Shown here one piece after another: positions 8,285-16,733 of a stretch of DNA of 64,000 nt. Origin of the DNA: Pseudomonas violetae. Its GTDB lineage: Bacteria; Pseudomonadota; Gammaproteobacteria; Pseudomonadales; Pseudomonadaceae. Below the pieces are notes generated by a model, which worked only from the letters and a program-made list of their open reading frames with translations, was not told the origin of the DNA and did not search any database. The stretch covers positions 1 to 64,000 of the forward strand of contig NZ_JAKNRW010000024.1 of assembly GCF_023072615.1 (NCBI RefSeq). Direction: 5' to 3'. Position numbers and translations under genes: made by a program. How positions within the stretch are numbered: the stretch's first letter is position 1; each line of letters opens with the position of its first letter.

Positions 8285-8606
8285 GTTCGAGCAAGTGCAG
8301 GTCCAGCGCCTGCAACTCAGTGATTTTTTCGTCTATTTGCTGGCGCTTGGCGTCGACGGCGTCGTTGGCTAGCGCCAATGGAAATGCCTTGAGCTGGTTC
8401 TTGGCGCTGATGAGCGGGCTCATCTCCGCCAGTTTGAAGCCGGCATTTTGCGCCTTGCGAATGAGGTGAACGATTTCCACGTGATGAGCGTTGTAGATCC
8501 GATAGCGACCTTGGCGTTGCGGCTCGTTGATCAAGCCCATCTGTTCATACAGCCGGATAGCTTTGGGTGTGCAGCCGGTCAAAGTGGCGAGTCGTCCGAT
8601 GAACAT
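8166..8606 (-). CDS. MerR-family transcriptional regulator
   Basis: A 146-residue MerR regulator. The winged HTH is at residues 1-70 (MFIGRLATLTGCTPKAIRLYEQMGL, then RYRIYNAHHVEIVHLIRKAQNAGF). A coiled-coil dimerisation helix follows (KRQQIDEKITELQALDLHLLELKEEM), then a Pro/Ala-rich tail of about 30 residues. No metal-binding cysteine pattern is visible apart from one Cys near the C-terminus, so a metal sensor is unlikely. It is convergent with and overlaps the SDR gene by 119 bp, and probably acts at the SDR promoter. ATG 8606 is the start that aligns with the family. Confidence 0.85.
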   Translation of the reverse strand: MFIGRLATLTGCTPKAIRLYEQMGLINEPQRQGRYRIYNAHHVEIVHLIRKAQNAGFKLAEMSPLISAKNQLKAFPLALANDAVDAKRQQIDEKITELQALDLHLLELKEEMNSMFGPATAPDKAELIACPDKPTPTAAPPQAVAG

Positions 8607-8628
8607 GTTTAATTTATTTCCATTAAAT

Positions 8629-8656
8629 GTACTCAATAATCTCAAGTATTGTGTAC
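8629..8656. promoter_or_regulatory. Dyad operator between merR and glycerate kinase genes
   Basis: GTACTCAATA (8629-8638) and TATTGTGTAC (8647-8656) are inverted copies with one mismatch, separated by 8 bp. The site lies 22 bp upstream of the merR start in a divergent intergenic region. It differs from the CTGTCCC/GGGACAG dyad of the SDR promoter, so it may bind another protein. Confidence 0.45.
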
Positions 8657-8728
8657 AAAAAATCGCTAATCCGGTACTAATCTCATGAGGTATTTTACAC
8701 CTGGTCCGCCCACCGATTGAGAATAATT

Positions 8729-9868
8729 ATGAAAATTGTGATTGCTCCAGATTCGTTCAAAGACAGCTTGAGTTCCGAGGGAGTGGCTGAAGCGATCGCA
8801 TGCGGCCTTCTACAGGCACTCCCAAATGCCGAGCTGGTGCTTTGCCCTATGGCAGACGGCGGGGAAGGGACCGTTGACGCTATCCTCGCTGTAGTAAAGG
8901 GTGAAAGACGCGAGGCAAAAGTGCATGGGCCGTTGGGAGACGTTGTTACCGCTCGGTGGGCGTGGCTGCCCAACACCAAAACGGCGATCATCGAAATGGC
9001 CGAAGCTAGCGGCCTTCAACTAATACCCTTAGCAAGCCGTGACGCCTCCATTACCTCGTCTTTTGGTACTGGGCAACTGATTCTTGAAGCCGCGGATGCT
9101 GGTGCGAAAAAGATCATCCTGACTATCGGTGGCAGCGCGACAAATGATGGGGGGGCTGGAATGTTAAGCGCACTCGGGGCCGGTTTTTACGACATTGGAG
9201 GAAACGAACTTCCACCTGGCGGACTGGCATTGATGAGCTTGTCTCGCATCGAGCTCTCCGGTCTGGATCCGCGTCTCCGAGCAGTCCTCTTTGAGGTGGC
9301 TGCAGACGTCGACAACCCCTTGTGTGGCCCGCAGGGTGCATCGCATGTATTTGGTCGCCAGAAGGGAGCAAGTTGCGAGCAGGTGCAACTGCTGGATACT
9401 GCTTTGGCCCGCTTTGCCGACTGTAGTGCTTCTGTGCTCGACGAAGACGTACGCGACATTGCTGGTGCAGGAGCTGCCGGTGGCATGGGGTTCGCGGCCA
9501 GGGCATTTCTTGGTGCTAATTTTCGGCCCGGCGTCGAAGTCGTCGCAGAGTTAGTTGGTCTTTCGGAAAAGATTAAAGGGGCGGATCTGGTGATCACTGG
9601 TGAAGGCCGCTGTGATGCTCAAACGCTGAGGGGTAAAACCCCCATCGGAGTAGCACGCATAGCGCGTGAGCATGATGTGCCGGTTTTGCTTCTCGCCGGC
9701 ACCCTAGGTGAAGGATATGAGGCACTTTACGACCACTCGATTACCGCCGCCTTTGCTTTAGTTTCCGGTCCAATGACTCTCGCGGATGCCTGCTCACAAG
9801 CGCCTCGACTGCTGCAGGAGCGCGCACGCGATATTGCACTTCTTTGGCGTACAGCCTCTAAGAGGTAG
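8729..9868 (+). CDS. Glycerate kinase (GarK/GlxK family)
   Basis: A 379-residue glycerate kinase that phosphorylates D-glycerate with ATP to phosphoglycerate, in the cytoplasm. Family signatures: MKIVIAPDSFKDSLSS at the start, CPMADGGEGTVDA, TIGGSATNDGGAGMLSALG (nucleotide loop), GAGAAGGMGFA and DLVITGEGRCDAQTLRGKTP. Length is normal. There is no glyoxylate carboligase, tartronate reductase or transporter beside it, so the source of glycerate is not shown. The only divergent neighbour is the MerR gene. Start ATG 8729 gives the canonical N-terminus. Confidence 0.95.
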   Translation: MKIVIAPDSFKDSLSSEGVAEAIACGLLQALPNAELVLCPMADGGEGTVDAILAVVKGERREAKVHGPLGDVVTARWAWLPNTKTAIIEMAEASGLQLIPLASRDASITSSFGTGQLILEAADAGAKKIILTIGGSATNDGGAGMLSALGAGFYDIGGNELPPGGLALMSLSRIELSGLDPRLRAVLFEVAADVDNPLCGPQGASHVFGRQKGASCEQVQLLDTALARFADCSASVLDEDVRDIAGAGAAGGMGFAARAFLGANFRPGVEVVAELVGLSEKIKGADLVITGEGRCDAQTLRGKTPIGVARIAREHDVPVLLLAGTLGEGYEALYDHSITAAFALVSGPMTLADACSQAPRLLQERARDIALLWRTASKR

Positions 9869-10548
9869 AGGCTCACTCGGGAAACGTGAGGAGATGTCTT
9901 CGACATGAGCAGCTATGGGGGGCGTGGAGCTCGTTTTTGATCAAATTCTCGCTTCGATTCGCCACGCTCCCACCCATCAAATCCTTTGATTGTTCACCGC
10001 GGCGTTTAGTCAGCGCCCGCTGTGGCATGCGAGGTGCTATATGGAAACCTACTCAGCATAGCGGGTGCAACATGGTGGTCATATCTGCTTCTGGTCGAGC
10101 GACGGGGCAGAGACTGGAACCGCAGGACCATTTTTAGGTGTGTAGGTTTTCATATGTTGAAATGGTTTGCTGGTGGACTGTTGATTTAATTACCCAGCAG
10201 AATAGGAATAGTAGAGCTGCTTTTCGTATTCATATTTATTAGAGCTCAATGGGCTTGTGCCACAACAAGTCTTGACTACACAGCCTTTTCGCTGTTGCTT
10301 CGCCCTGACATTTATCCACCGATTCAGGTCTCAAATGCTAATTTTCTCACAGGGCAAAGTCGGAACAGCCTGCGGCCACTCAGGTTTGTTATCCAGCTTG
10401 CTTGATACACGGTGTTGAAATCGTTAGTGAATTTTTGCCCTGAGGCTTTACCTGGAGACGTTATTTTCCAGTCCTACAATCGGAATTTGTCAGCGTCGAT
10501 ATACAAACAAATGCTGCTAACAGAGCGCATCACTCAGCGAGGCAATTT
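9869..10548. other. Gene-free leader region before the ter module
   Basis: About 680 bp without a credible gene; the second half is clearly more AT-rich than the flanking genes. TTGACT (10272-10277) is a possible -35 box, but I see no good -10 partner. The promoter of the ter operon is probably in here, but I cannot place it. Confidence 0.3.
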
Positions 10549-11547
10549 ATGATCTGGTTTCTTGAAGGGCAATCCAGCCAGCGTGACGTAATTATCGGTG
10601 CGCGCGAGGCGTTGCCGGTAGAAGTGAAAATTTTTGCTTCACATCGCCAGGACCGTCCTGAGATTACCTCACTAGCTGACTTCAGTTTCATGGAACCTAA
10701 AGAGAATGAAGAGCGAATTGAGTGGGTCATCGCTACTGCTCTGGCTCACAATATCAAGGTCATAGTAGCAGGACGTGTCGGCAACGTTTTCGAGCAGGCT
10801 CGCGCACGATTTGAACAAGCGGCGCTTGTGCTTGTCACCGGTGGCAGGTCCATGTCCACGTTCGACAGGGTTGATGACAAGAGCCGATTCACCGCTGAAG
10901 CAGAGCAAGCTGGCTTGGCCTGCGTGCCTGGCATCACTGCTGTGAACGCCGAAGAGATGTTCGCAGCTTACGAGACCATATCGGCAATTGGTGAGGTATG
11001 CGTTAAACCTGCGGTAGGTATTTATGGCCAGGGATTCTGGCGTTTCAAAGCGGACGCTGATCCGTTTCGTTGCTTTGCAGACCCAGACGCACGAGAGACT
11101 AACTTCGAAATGTACATGCGCGCTTACTGCGCGGGTGACACCCCGGCACCTATGCTCATGATGCCTTACATGGTTGGCAGTGAGTGCTCCATTGATATGG
11201 TTTGCGAATCGGGGAGGGCAGTTGCTTTTGTCAGCCGTCGAAAAGAGGGCGCGTTTCAGAGTTTTGATCGCGAAGGGCCCGCTGTTGAACTTGCGCTCAA
11301 AGCTGCTGAACATTTCGGCTGTGATGGCATTGTGAATGTGCAGACCAGAGACGACGCGTTTGGGAAACCGCATTTATTGGAAATCAACCCGCGCTACTCA
11401 GGTGGTATCGGCTACACCCGTGCTACAGGCACCAATTTGCCGGGTATTTTTGCTGCCCGACGGCTGGGCCTACCTGAGCCGAAGACCATCTGGCGGCCGA
11501 ACGTTCGCGTGAAAGGTATCACGGTTGCGGCTGTAGCATCATTCTGA
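10549..11547 (+). CDS. ATP-grasp enzyme of the ter biosynthetic module
   Basis: A 332-residue ATP-grasp ligase-type protein. An N-terminal pre-ATP-grasp segment is followed by the nucleotide-binding part (DDKSRFTAEAEQAGLACVPGIT, EVCVKPAVGIYGQGFW) and a metal-binding end (DGIVNVQTRDD with LLEINPRYSGGIGY, holding the Glu and Asn that bind magnesium). ATP-grasp enzymes join a carboxylate to an amine or thiol through an acyl phosphate. Such genes recur beside ter genes as part of a predicted nucleoside-like metabolite pathway (Anantharaman, Iyer and Aravind). First gene of the cluster; the product is unknown. Confidence 0.8.
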   Translation: MIWFLEGQSSQRDVIIGAREALPVEVKIFASHRQDRPEITSLADFSFMEPKENEERIEWVIATALAHNIKVIVAGRVGNVFEQARARFEQAALVLVTGGRSMSTFDRVDDKSRFTAEAEQAGLACVPGITAVNAEEMFAAYETISAIGEVCVKPAVGIYGQGFWRFKADADPFRCFADPDARETNFEMYMRAYCAGDTPAPMLMMPYMVGSECSIDMVCESGRAVAFVSRRKEGAFQSFDREGPAVELALKAAEHFGCDGIVNVQTRDDAFGKPHLLEINPRYSGGIGYTRATGTNLPGIFAARRLGLPEPKTIWRPNVRVKGITVAAVASF

Positions 11548-11619
11548 TACTGCCTGTATGTTGTTGATACGATTCTGCATTTGTTGTTTAGATGCGAGTA
11601 GTCAAGGAGAAGTCAAGGA

Positions 11620-12759
11620 ATGATGGTGCTGGCGCTTGGCGCAAACACCGCAATATCTAGCGCACGGAGTGAATGGACTCTGGAATGCGGCAAGTCCTCG
11701 GCATTCGGGGACTATGCTGCGGTCGCGATATTGCCGGTCGACGATAAACGACGTCCCACAGGCGAGCCCGCGCTGTTCCAAACTGTCCATGGTTGGATGG
11801 AATGGAGTGGAGACAAGGACAAAGTCGGCTGTAAGTTGAATCTGGCATCGCTGCCCGAAGGTAGTGATCGCGTTCTGCTCATGGTCTACACCTACTCCGC
11901 TGTCGGCCCGGTGAGCGACCTTCGGACTTTGCGTTTGCAGGTAGATGGCCAAATCGATTACAGCTTGGATCTTGGCGAAAACGGCGAGTCGGCGATCATC
12001 ATCGGCGAGTTCTACAGCCGTAATCAACAATGGAAGTTTCGTGGGCTGGCCGAAGGCTCAGCCTATGGCCTTGCCGCGTTTGGCCGCCGCATCGGGCTGG
12101 AAATCAATGATGCTCACCCTAAGGCGCGGACAAGCCCGTCCGATGTTGACCGTCCCGCTAATGGTGCAACAGGCACCTGCTTCGCAATTTCCCCCAGTCA
12201 CGTTTTAACCTGCGCTCACGTAGTTGAAGGCATGCAGGAAATTTACATATCTTCCTTCGAAGGGCGTTTTCGCGCCGAGCCCGTGGTGGTTGATCGACGA
12301 AATGACATAGCGCTTCTCAGGGTGCTGGAATCCCCGGCCCTGAACCCTGTGACCTTTAGAGAAGGATTTGGCTGCGACCTGGGCGAAAGTGTAGTCGCTT
12401 TGGGCTTCCCACTCTCCGGTTTTGCGGGGGGGGGTGTGCAGGTGACTCAGGGTGGAGTTTCAGGATTGTTCGGGTTGCATAACGATGCAAGCCTGTTTCA
12501 GTTTACAGCCCCCATTCAACCTGGCTCCAGTGGTAGCCCGCTGTTCGACTGCACAGGAGGGGTTGTCGGCTTGGTAACTTCAACAGTGCAAGACGCGCAG
12601 AACATGAACTTTGCCATTAAGGCTTCGCTCCTCCTGTCATTCCTTGAGGCTTGCCGCGTCGATTCCAGAAAAACGCCTACTGGAAAAACTTTTACAACGG
12701 CTGAGCTGGCGCGTGATGTTCAGTCGTCTCTGTGGCGTGTCGAAGCCCGGAATTTCTGA
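11620..12759 (+). CDS. TerD-like domain fused to trypsin-like serine protease
   Basis: A 379-residue two-domain protein. Residues about 1-160 are a divergent TerD-like domain (VLLMVYTYSAVG, then SAIIIGEFYSRNQQWKFRGLAEGSAYGL, the typical C-terminal TerD strand set). Residues about 175-345 are a trypsin/HtrA-type protease with His200 in TCAHVV, Asp229 in RRNDIALLRV and Ser304 in QPGSSGSPLF; all three catalytic residues are present. No signal peptide or PDZ domain is visible, so it should work in the cytoplasm. The ATG has GGAGAAGTCAAGGA upstream. It probably cuts a partner when the TerD part senses calcium or binds other Ter proteins. Confidence 0.85.
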   Translation: MMVLALGANTAISSARSEWTLECGKSSAFGDYAAVAILPVDDKRRPTGEPALFQTVHGWMEWSGDKDKVGCKLNLASLPEGSDRVLLMVYTYSAVGPVSDLRTLRLQVDGQIDYSLDLGENGESAIIIGEFYSRNQQWKFRGLAEGSAYGLAAFGRRIGLEINDAHPKARTSPSDVDRPANGATGTCFAISPSHVLTCAHVVEGMQEIYISSFEGRFRAEPVVVDRRNDIALLRVLESPALNPVTFREGFGCDLGESVVALGFPLSGFAGGGVQVTQGGVSGLFGLHNDASLFQFTAPIQPGSSGSPLFDCTGGVVGLVTSTVQDAQNMNFAIKASLLLSFLEACRVDSRKTPTGKTFTTAELARDVQSSLWRVEARNF

Positions 12760-12819
12760 CCTCTAATTTGACTTGAAAACCTGCGGGTTTGACCTCACGC
12801 ATACCTAGGAATGTTGTTC

Positions 12820-13947
12820 ATGGAAAGTAACGCAGGTACACAAGCGCTCAGCGCGCAACTGATGCGCGGAATGCTCGAAGTGAAAGTAGATGGATCACTC
12901 ATCGCCCCGAACTCTTTGTTCGGCTTTGCCGAGCGTCACAATCCGAAGCGTGCGTTTTTGTTCGTGTCCAAAGTACTGGGCCGTCATATCCCCGTACGCC
13001 CATCTGTTATGAATGTAAGTTTCGAAAGCCTGGCAGCGGAAATTCCAGCAAATTTGCCCGGTCCGGTGCTCGTGATCGGGATGGCGGAGACAGCCGTTGG
13101 CTTGGGCGCTGGCGTTCATAGAGCCTTCAGTGCTACTCGCCCTGACACGGTTTATTTGGTCAGTACCCGACACCCGACGGGTACCGAGCTCTTCACACGC
13201 TTTGAAGAGGAGCACAGCCACGCCAGTGCTCACTTGATACATTTGCCAGTCGATCTTGATGTTCGGGAAATGATGCTCAATGCCCGTTCGTTGGTATTGG
13301 TAGACGACGAAGCCTCTACCGGAAAAACGTTTATCAATCTGCACCGTGCGTTGGTTGATGCTGGGCTGACCCAGGTTGAGCAAGTCGTGACTTGCGTGCT
13401 GACGGATTGGTCCCGCGATGCTGTCCGCAACACCATTGGCGCATCCGCGCACCAGGTTTCTTTGTTGCAGGGTTCCTACGAATTCCATGAGGACGTAGAG
13501 GCTCCATTGCCGGTGATGCCATCGGTTGGCACCGTCGCAGCAGGCGAGTGGCCGCTTTCCCCTAAAAATGATTGGGGCCGTCTTGGTGTTCGCGAAGTTG
13601 AAGACAGCCTGGCGCCCGACCTGCAGATCAAGGAGGGAGAACGCATTCTCGTAGTTGGTACCAGTGAGTTTGTATGGCGTCCATTCCTGCTTGCTGAACG
13701 ACTGGAACGTTTGGGGGGCGATGTGCATTTCAGCTCTACAAGTCGTTCCCCGATCGCCTTGGGCCACGCCATCGGTCACGCCCTTTCATTCTCGGACAAC
13801 TATGGCCTCGGCATTCCTAATTACCTCTACAACGTGCGCCCGGGTCAATTCGATCGTGTGCTGATCTGTGCGGAAACACCGGCACAAGCAGTCCCCGCCG
13901 AACTTGTTGAAGCCTTGAACGCGGAGGTAATTGTCGATGGTCAATAA
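12820..13947 (+). CDS. Phosphoribosyltransferase with C-terminal TRSP domain
   Basis: A 375-residue enzyme. The PRTase domain shows the PRPP loop VLVDDEASTGKT (residues about 159-169). The C-terminal domain carries the name-giving motif of the TRSP domain as TSRSP (residues about 307-311) with FVWRPFLLAERL before it. These two-domain proteins are hallmarks of ter-linked biosynthetic clusters and are predicted to make or break an N-glycosidic bond to phosphoribose. ATG 12820 has AGGA 9 nt upstream; ATG 12811 lies too close to it. The 3' end overlaps the HAD gene by 11 bp. Confidence 0.85.
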   Translation: MESNAGTQALSAQLMRGMLEVKVDGSLIAPNSLFGFAERHNPKRAFLFVSKVLGRHIPVRPSVMNVSFESLAAEIPANLPGPVLVIGMAETAVGLGAGVHRAFSATRPDTVYLVSTRHPTGTELFTRFEEEHSHASAHLIHLPVDLDVREMMLNARSLVLVDDEASTGKTFINLHRALVDAGLTQVEQVVTCVLTDWSRDAVRNTIGASAHQVSLLQGSYEFHEDVEAPLPVMPSVGTVAAGEWPLSPKNDWGRLGVREVEDSLAPDLQIKEGERILVVGTSEFVWRPFLLAERLERLGGDVHFSSTSRSPIALGHAIGHALSFSDNYGLGIPNYLYNVRPGQFDRVLICAETPAQAVPAELVEALNAEVIVDGQ

Positions 13948-14692
13948 TCGTCCATTGGTCTTGGCCGACCTCGACGACACTCTGTTCCAGACTGCACGCA
14001 AAATGAAGGAGGGTACACCACGTCATCCCGCAACCTTCGACATTGAAGGTCAGCCAAACGGATATATGAGTTCCGTCCAAAAATCCCTTTTCGAATGGTT
14101 GCTGTCTTCGACAGATGTTGTGCCCGTTACAGCTCGTAGTATCGAGGCATTCCGTCGGGTGAGGCTTCCGTTTGCCCACGGCGCTGTCTGTTCCCATGGC
14201 GGCGTGATTCTCGGTCCCGATGGAAAGCTCGATCAGGAATGGCAATCACACATGAGCGTAGTTTTAGTCGACTTCCAGCGCCGACTACCGGAGTTGAGCG
14301 CCGAGACGCTGGCTATCGGCAAAGCGCTCGGCATCTCATTGCGCGGTTGGGTGGTTGAAGAGGAAGGTCTGCGCAACTACGTGGTGACCAAGCATAACGA
14401 ATCCAATGATGACGTCTTGGAAACAGTGCTGGAAGAAGTCCGGGCCCGGGGTCTATTGGATGGTATGCACATCCACACGAACAGCAACAATCTCGCCTTT
14501 TTGCCGACGGGGTTGTCCAAGAAGGCAGCTGTCCAGGAACTGCTGCGCCGCGATCGTGAGATCAATGGTGACCGGCCAGTGCTTGGCTTTGGCGACAGCA
14601 TTACTGACCTCGGTTTCATGGATGAATGCCATATGTGGGCGACTCCGGCGCGCAGCCAACTGGCCAGGTTAGTTGGAGATCAAACGGAATGA
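13937..14692 (+). CDS. HAD-superfamily phosphatase of the ter module
   Basis: A 251-residue haloacid-dehalogenase-type phosphatase. Motif I is LADLDDTLFQT (nucleophile Asp and acid/base Asp), and motif IV is GFGDSITDLGFM near the C-terminus. A Cof/sucrose-phosphatase-like cap fits between. GGAGG lies 10 nt before ATG 13937 inside the end of the PRTase gene, and the stop overlaps the next start (ATGA), so translation is coupled. The likely role is dephosphorylation of a phosphoribosyl intermediate made by the neighbouring PRTases, inferred from context. Confidence 0.8.
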   Translation: MVNNRPLVLADLDDTLFQTARKMKEGTPRHPATFDIEGQPNGYMSSVQKSLFEWLLSSTDVVPVTARSIEAFRRVRLPFAHGAVCSHGGVILGPDGKLDQEWQSHMSVVLVDFQRRLPELSAETLAIGKALGISLRGWVVEEEGLRNYVVTKHNESNDDVLETVLEEVRARGLLDGMHIHTNSNNLAFLPTGLSKKAAVQELLRRDREINGDRPVLGFGDSITDLGFMDECHMWATPARSQLARLVGDQTE

Positions 14693-15786
14693 CTCTCCCC
14701 ATGGCTGACCTGAACACTGTGGGTAGCGGTAGCTATCTTCCCAACGACGTCCACTTCCTGCTGCAGCCTGTGCGGATGGAGGTAACAGACCTCGAAGAGA
14801 AGGAGCGCCTGATTCAATCGAAGCAGAAGCACTACTCCGAGATGATCAGCCTGGAGACTGCACCAACTGACGTCCACAAGGCACTCTATGAGCGCTCGCT
14901 CCAACAAAACGGTGTCCGCATGGCCACTGATGTTCAGGCTCTCGCTTTGGCCTTGAATAAGGACTGTACCGGCCATGCGATTGTTCTGGTTTCATTCGTT
15001 CGTGCCGGACTGCCGCTGGGTGTATTGCTGCGTCGTGCACTGATCGACATGGGTCGCGACGCTCACCATTACGGCATCAGCATCGTTCGTGATCGAGGCA
15101 TCGACACCGTAGCGCTTGAAGCGATCGTCAAGGCGCATGGCGCTGAGAACATCGTCTTCGTCGACGGCTGGACCGGTAAGGGTGCAATCTCTGGCGAGAT
15201 TCAACGGTGCCTCAATGGAGACTCTCGGTTTCCGCTAGCTCCGCGCCTGGTTGTTCTGGCGGACCCATGCGGTCGAGCCTGGCTATGCGCCTCAGCCGAA
15301 GACTGGGTCATTCCATCCGGCATTCTTGGGGCCACCGTGTCGGGTCTGGTTTCACGTTCAATCTGGCCTGCCAATGGGGGCCTCCATGGCTGTGTCGTGT
15401 ACGACCATTTGCAAATGCACGATGTGACCCGCGATTTCATCGAGCGCCTTGAAACTCATCGCAAAGCGCTGGGTACTGTCGCACCTGCTACGCCTTGGAC
15501 TTACAGCGAGCAACTCGAACTCCAAGCCGCAGCCCGGCATGTGATTGAGTCGTTGGCCGCTCGTTTTGACATTACCAATCTAAATCGGGTTAAGCCGGGC
15601 ATTGCTGAGGCAACACGTGCAGTGTTGCGCCGCGTTCCTGACCATGTACTGGTTCGCGATCGTAGCGATAGCGACGTGCAGCTATTAATGCACCTGACTG
15701 AAAGTGCCGGCGTTCCTGTCGAGGAGGTTGGCGACGCGTTGGGGCCTTACAGAGCAGTGACCATCATTCGGAGTGTGAGCGGATGA
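14689..15786 (+). CDS. StiP/PRTase_1-family protein with PELOTA-like C-terminus
   Basis: A 365-residue protein of the family annotated as StiP or PRTase_1, found next to ter genes. Residues about 85-170 contain VSFVRAGLPLGVLLRRAL and the PRPP-loop-like IVFVDGWTGKGAISGEI. The last about 90 residues (VLVRDRSDSDVQLLMHLTESAGVPVEEVG) look like a PELOTA RNA-binding domain. The family has been described both as a cysteine protease and as a phosphoribosyltransferase; the DGWTGKG loop favours a PRTase reading. ATG 14689 overlaps the HAD stop as ATGA. Confidence 0.75.
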   Translation: MTLPMADLNTVGSGSYLPNDVHFLLQPVRMEVTDLEEKERLIQSKQKHYSEMISLETAPTDVHKALYERSLQQNGVRMATDVQALALALNKDCTGHAIVLVSFVRAGLPLGVLLRRALIDMGRDAHHYGISIVRDRGIDTVALEAIVKAHGAENIVFVDGWTGKGAISGEIQRCLNGDSRFPLAPRLVVLADPCGRAWLCASAEDWVIPSGILGATVSGLVSRSIWPANGGLHGCVVYDHLQMHDVTRDFIERLETHRKALGTVAPATPWTYSEQLELQAAARHVIESLAARFDITNLNRVKPGIAEATRAVLRRVPDHVLVRDRSDSDVQLLMHLTESAGVPVEEVGDALGPYRAVTIIRSVSG

Positions 15787-16733
15787 AGATCCTATCGCCC
15801 TGTGCGCTGGGTGCGACTCTCTACATGCCTGCAACTCGGGTAGATCTGCTGGATGTGGTTTTCCGTGGCAAGTTACCGGAGCTGCGTTCTTTGGTGGTTT
15901 GTCTCGAAGACGCTGTAGCAGCCATCGATGTAGAAACGGCACTGAGCAACCTTCATGTCCTGCTATCGGCGATCAACGACCGTGGTGGTCGCCCGGCGGA
16001 CGGCCCTTTGCTGTTCGTTCGACCCCGAGACTCGGGGATGGCGGCGGTGCTGAATGATTGGCCGTTGATGAAGCACGTCGATGGGTTCGTAGTTCCGAAG
16101 TTAACGTTGCGAAATCTCGGCGCCTGGGAGCAGGCGGTGACTAATCCTGAACTGTTCCTGATGCCAACACTGGAGACCGCTGACGTATTCAATCCGGTCG
16201 CGATGGTCGAGTTGGGCCAAGCCCTCAAGGCAAACCTGAATCACCGAATAATTGCCTTGCGCATAGGCGGAAACGATCTAATGGGCGGCCTGGGGCTTCG
16301 ACGTAATCCAGCAACGACTCTCTACAGCACTCCTATGGGATACGTCATTCCGATGTTGGCCGGAGTTATGGGATCGCAGGGTTTTGCTCTCACTGCGCCT
16401 GTCTTTGAGCAACTCGCCACTCCGAATTTGCTGAGTGAGGAGTTGGAGCTCGACATTGCTCATGGACTTGTTGGTAAAACGGCAATTCATCCCAGCCAAA
16501 TCAGCATTATTCAGGACATGCTGCGGGTGAGTCTCGAGGATCTCAACAGCGCGAAATTGATTCTCAGCGATATCGCCCCAGCCGTATTCAAGCACAACGA
16601 CGTGATGTGTGAGCCTGCAACCCATTTCAAATGGGCGGTGAAAATCCTTGAACGCGCTGAGTGGCACGGTGTACGGCAACCCGATGCAGTGCACGGCGAC
16701 GCACCGATTCGTTTGGCCGAGGTGGCTCGATGA
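15783..16733 (+). CDS. HpcH/HpaI aldolase / citrate-lyase-beta-like protein of the ter module
   Basis: A 316-residue TIM-barrel C-C lyase of the CitE/HpcH family. Signatures are SLVVCLEDAVAAID (Glu/Asp pair), LLFVRPRDS, VDGFVVPKL, LMPTLETADVF, ALRIGGNDLMGGLGLRR and GKTAIHPSQI. Such enzymes cleave or form acyl-CoA or oxo-acid C-C bonds with a divalent metal. ter-linked copies are expected to process a carboxylate building block; the real substrate is unknown. Coupled to both neighbours by ATGA overlaps. Confidence 0.85.
   Translation: MKILSPCALGATLYMPATRVDLLDVVFRGKLPELRSLVVCLEDAVAAIDVETALSNLHVLLSAINDRGGRPADGPLLFVRPRDSGMAAVLNDWPLMKHVDGFVVPKLTLRNLGAWEQAVTNPELFLMPTLETADVFNPVAMVELGQALKANLNHRIIALRIGGNDLMGGLGLRRNPATTLYSTPMGYVIPMLAGVMGSQGFALTAPVFEQLATPNLLSEELELDIAHGLVGKTAIHPSQISIIQDMLRVSLEDLNSAKLILSDIAPAVFKHNDVMCEPATHFKWAVKILERAEWHGVRQPDAVHGDAPIRLAEVAR

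Noticed and set aside
9886..10137. 83-codon frame after glycerate kinase
   Set aside because: No ribosome binding site and no recognisable features; regarded as chance.
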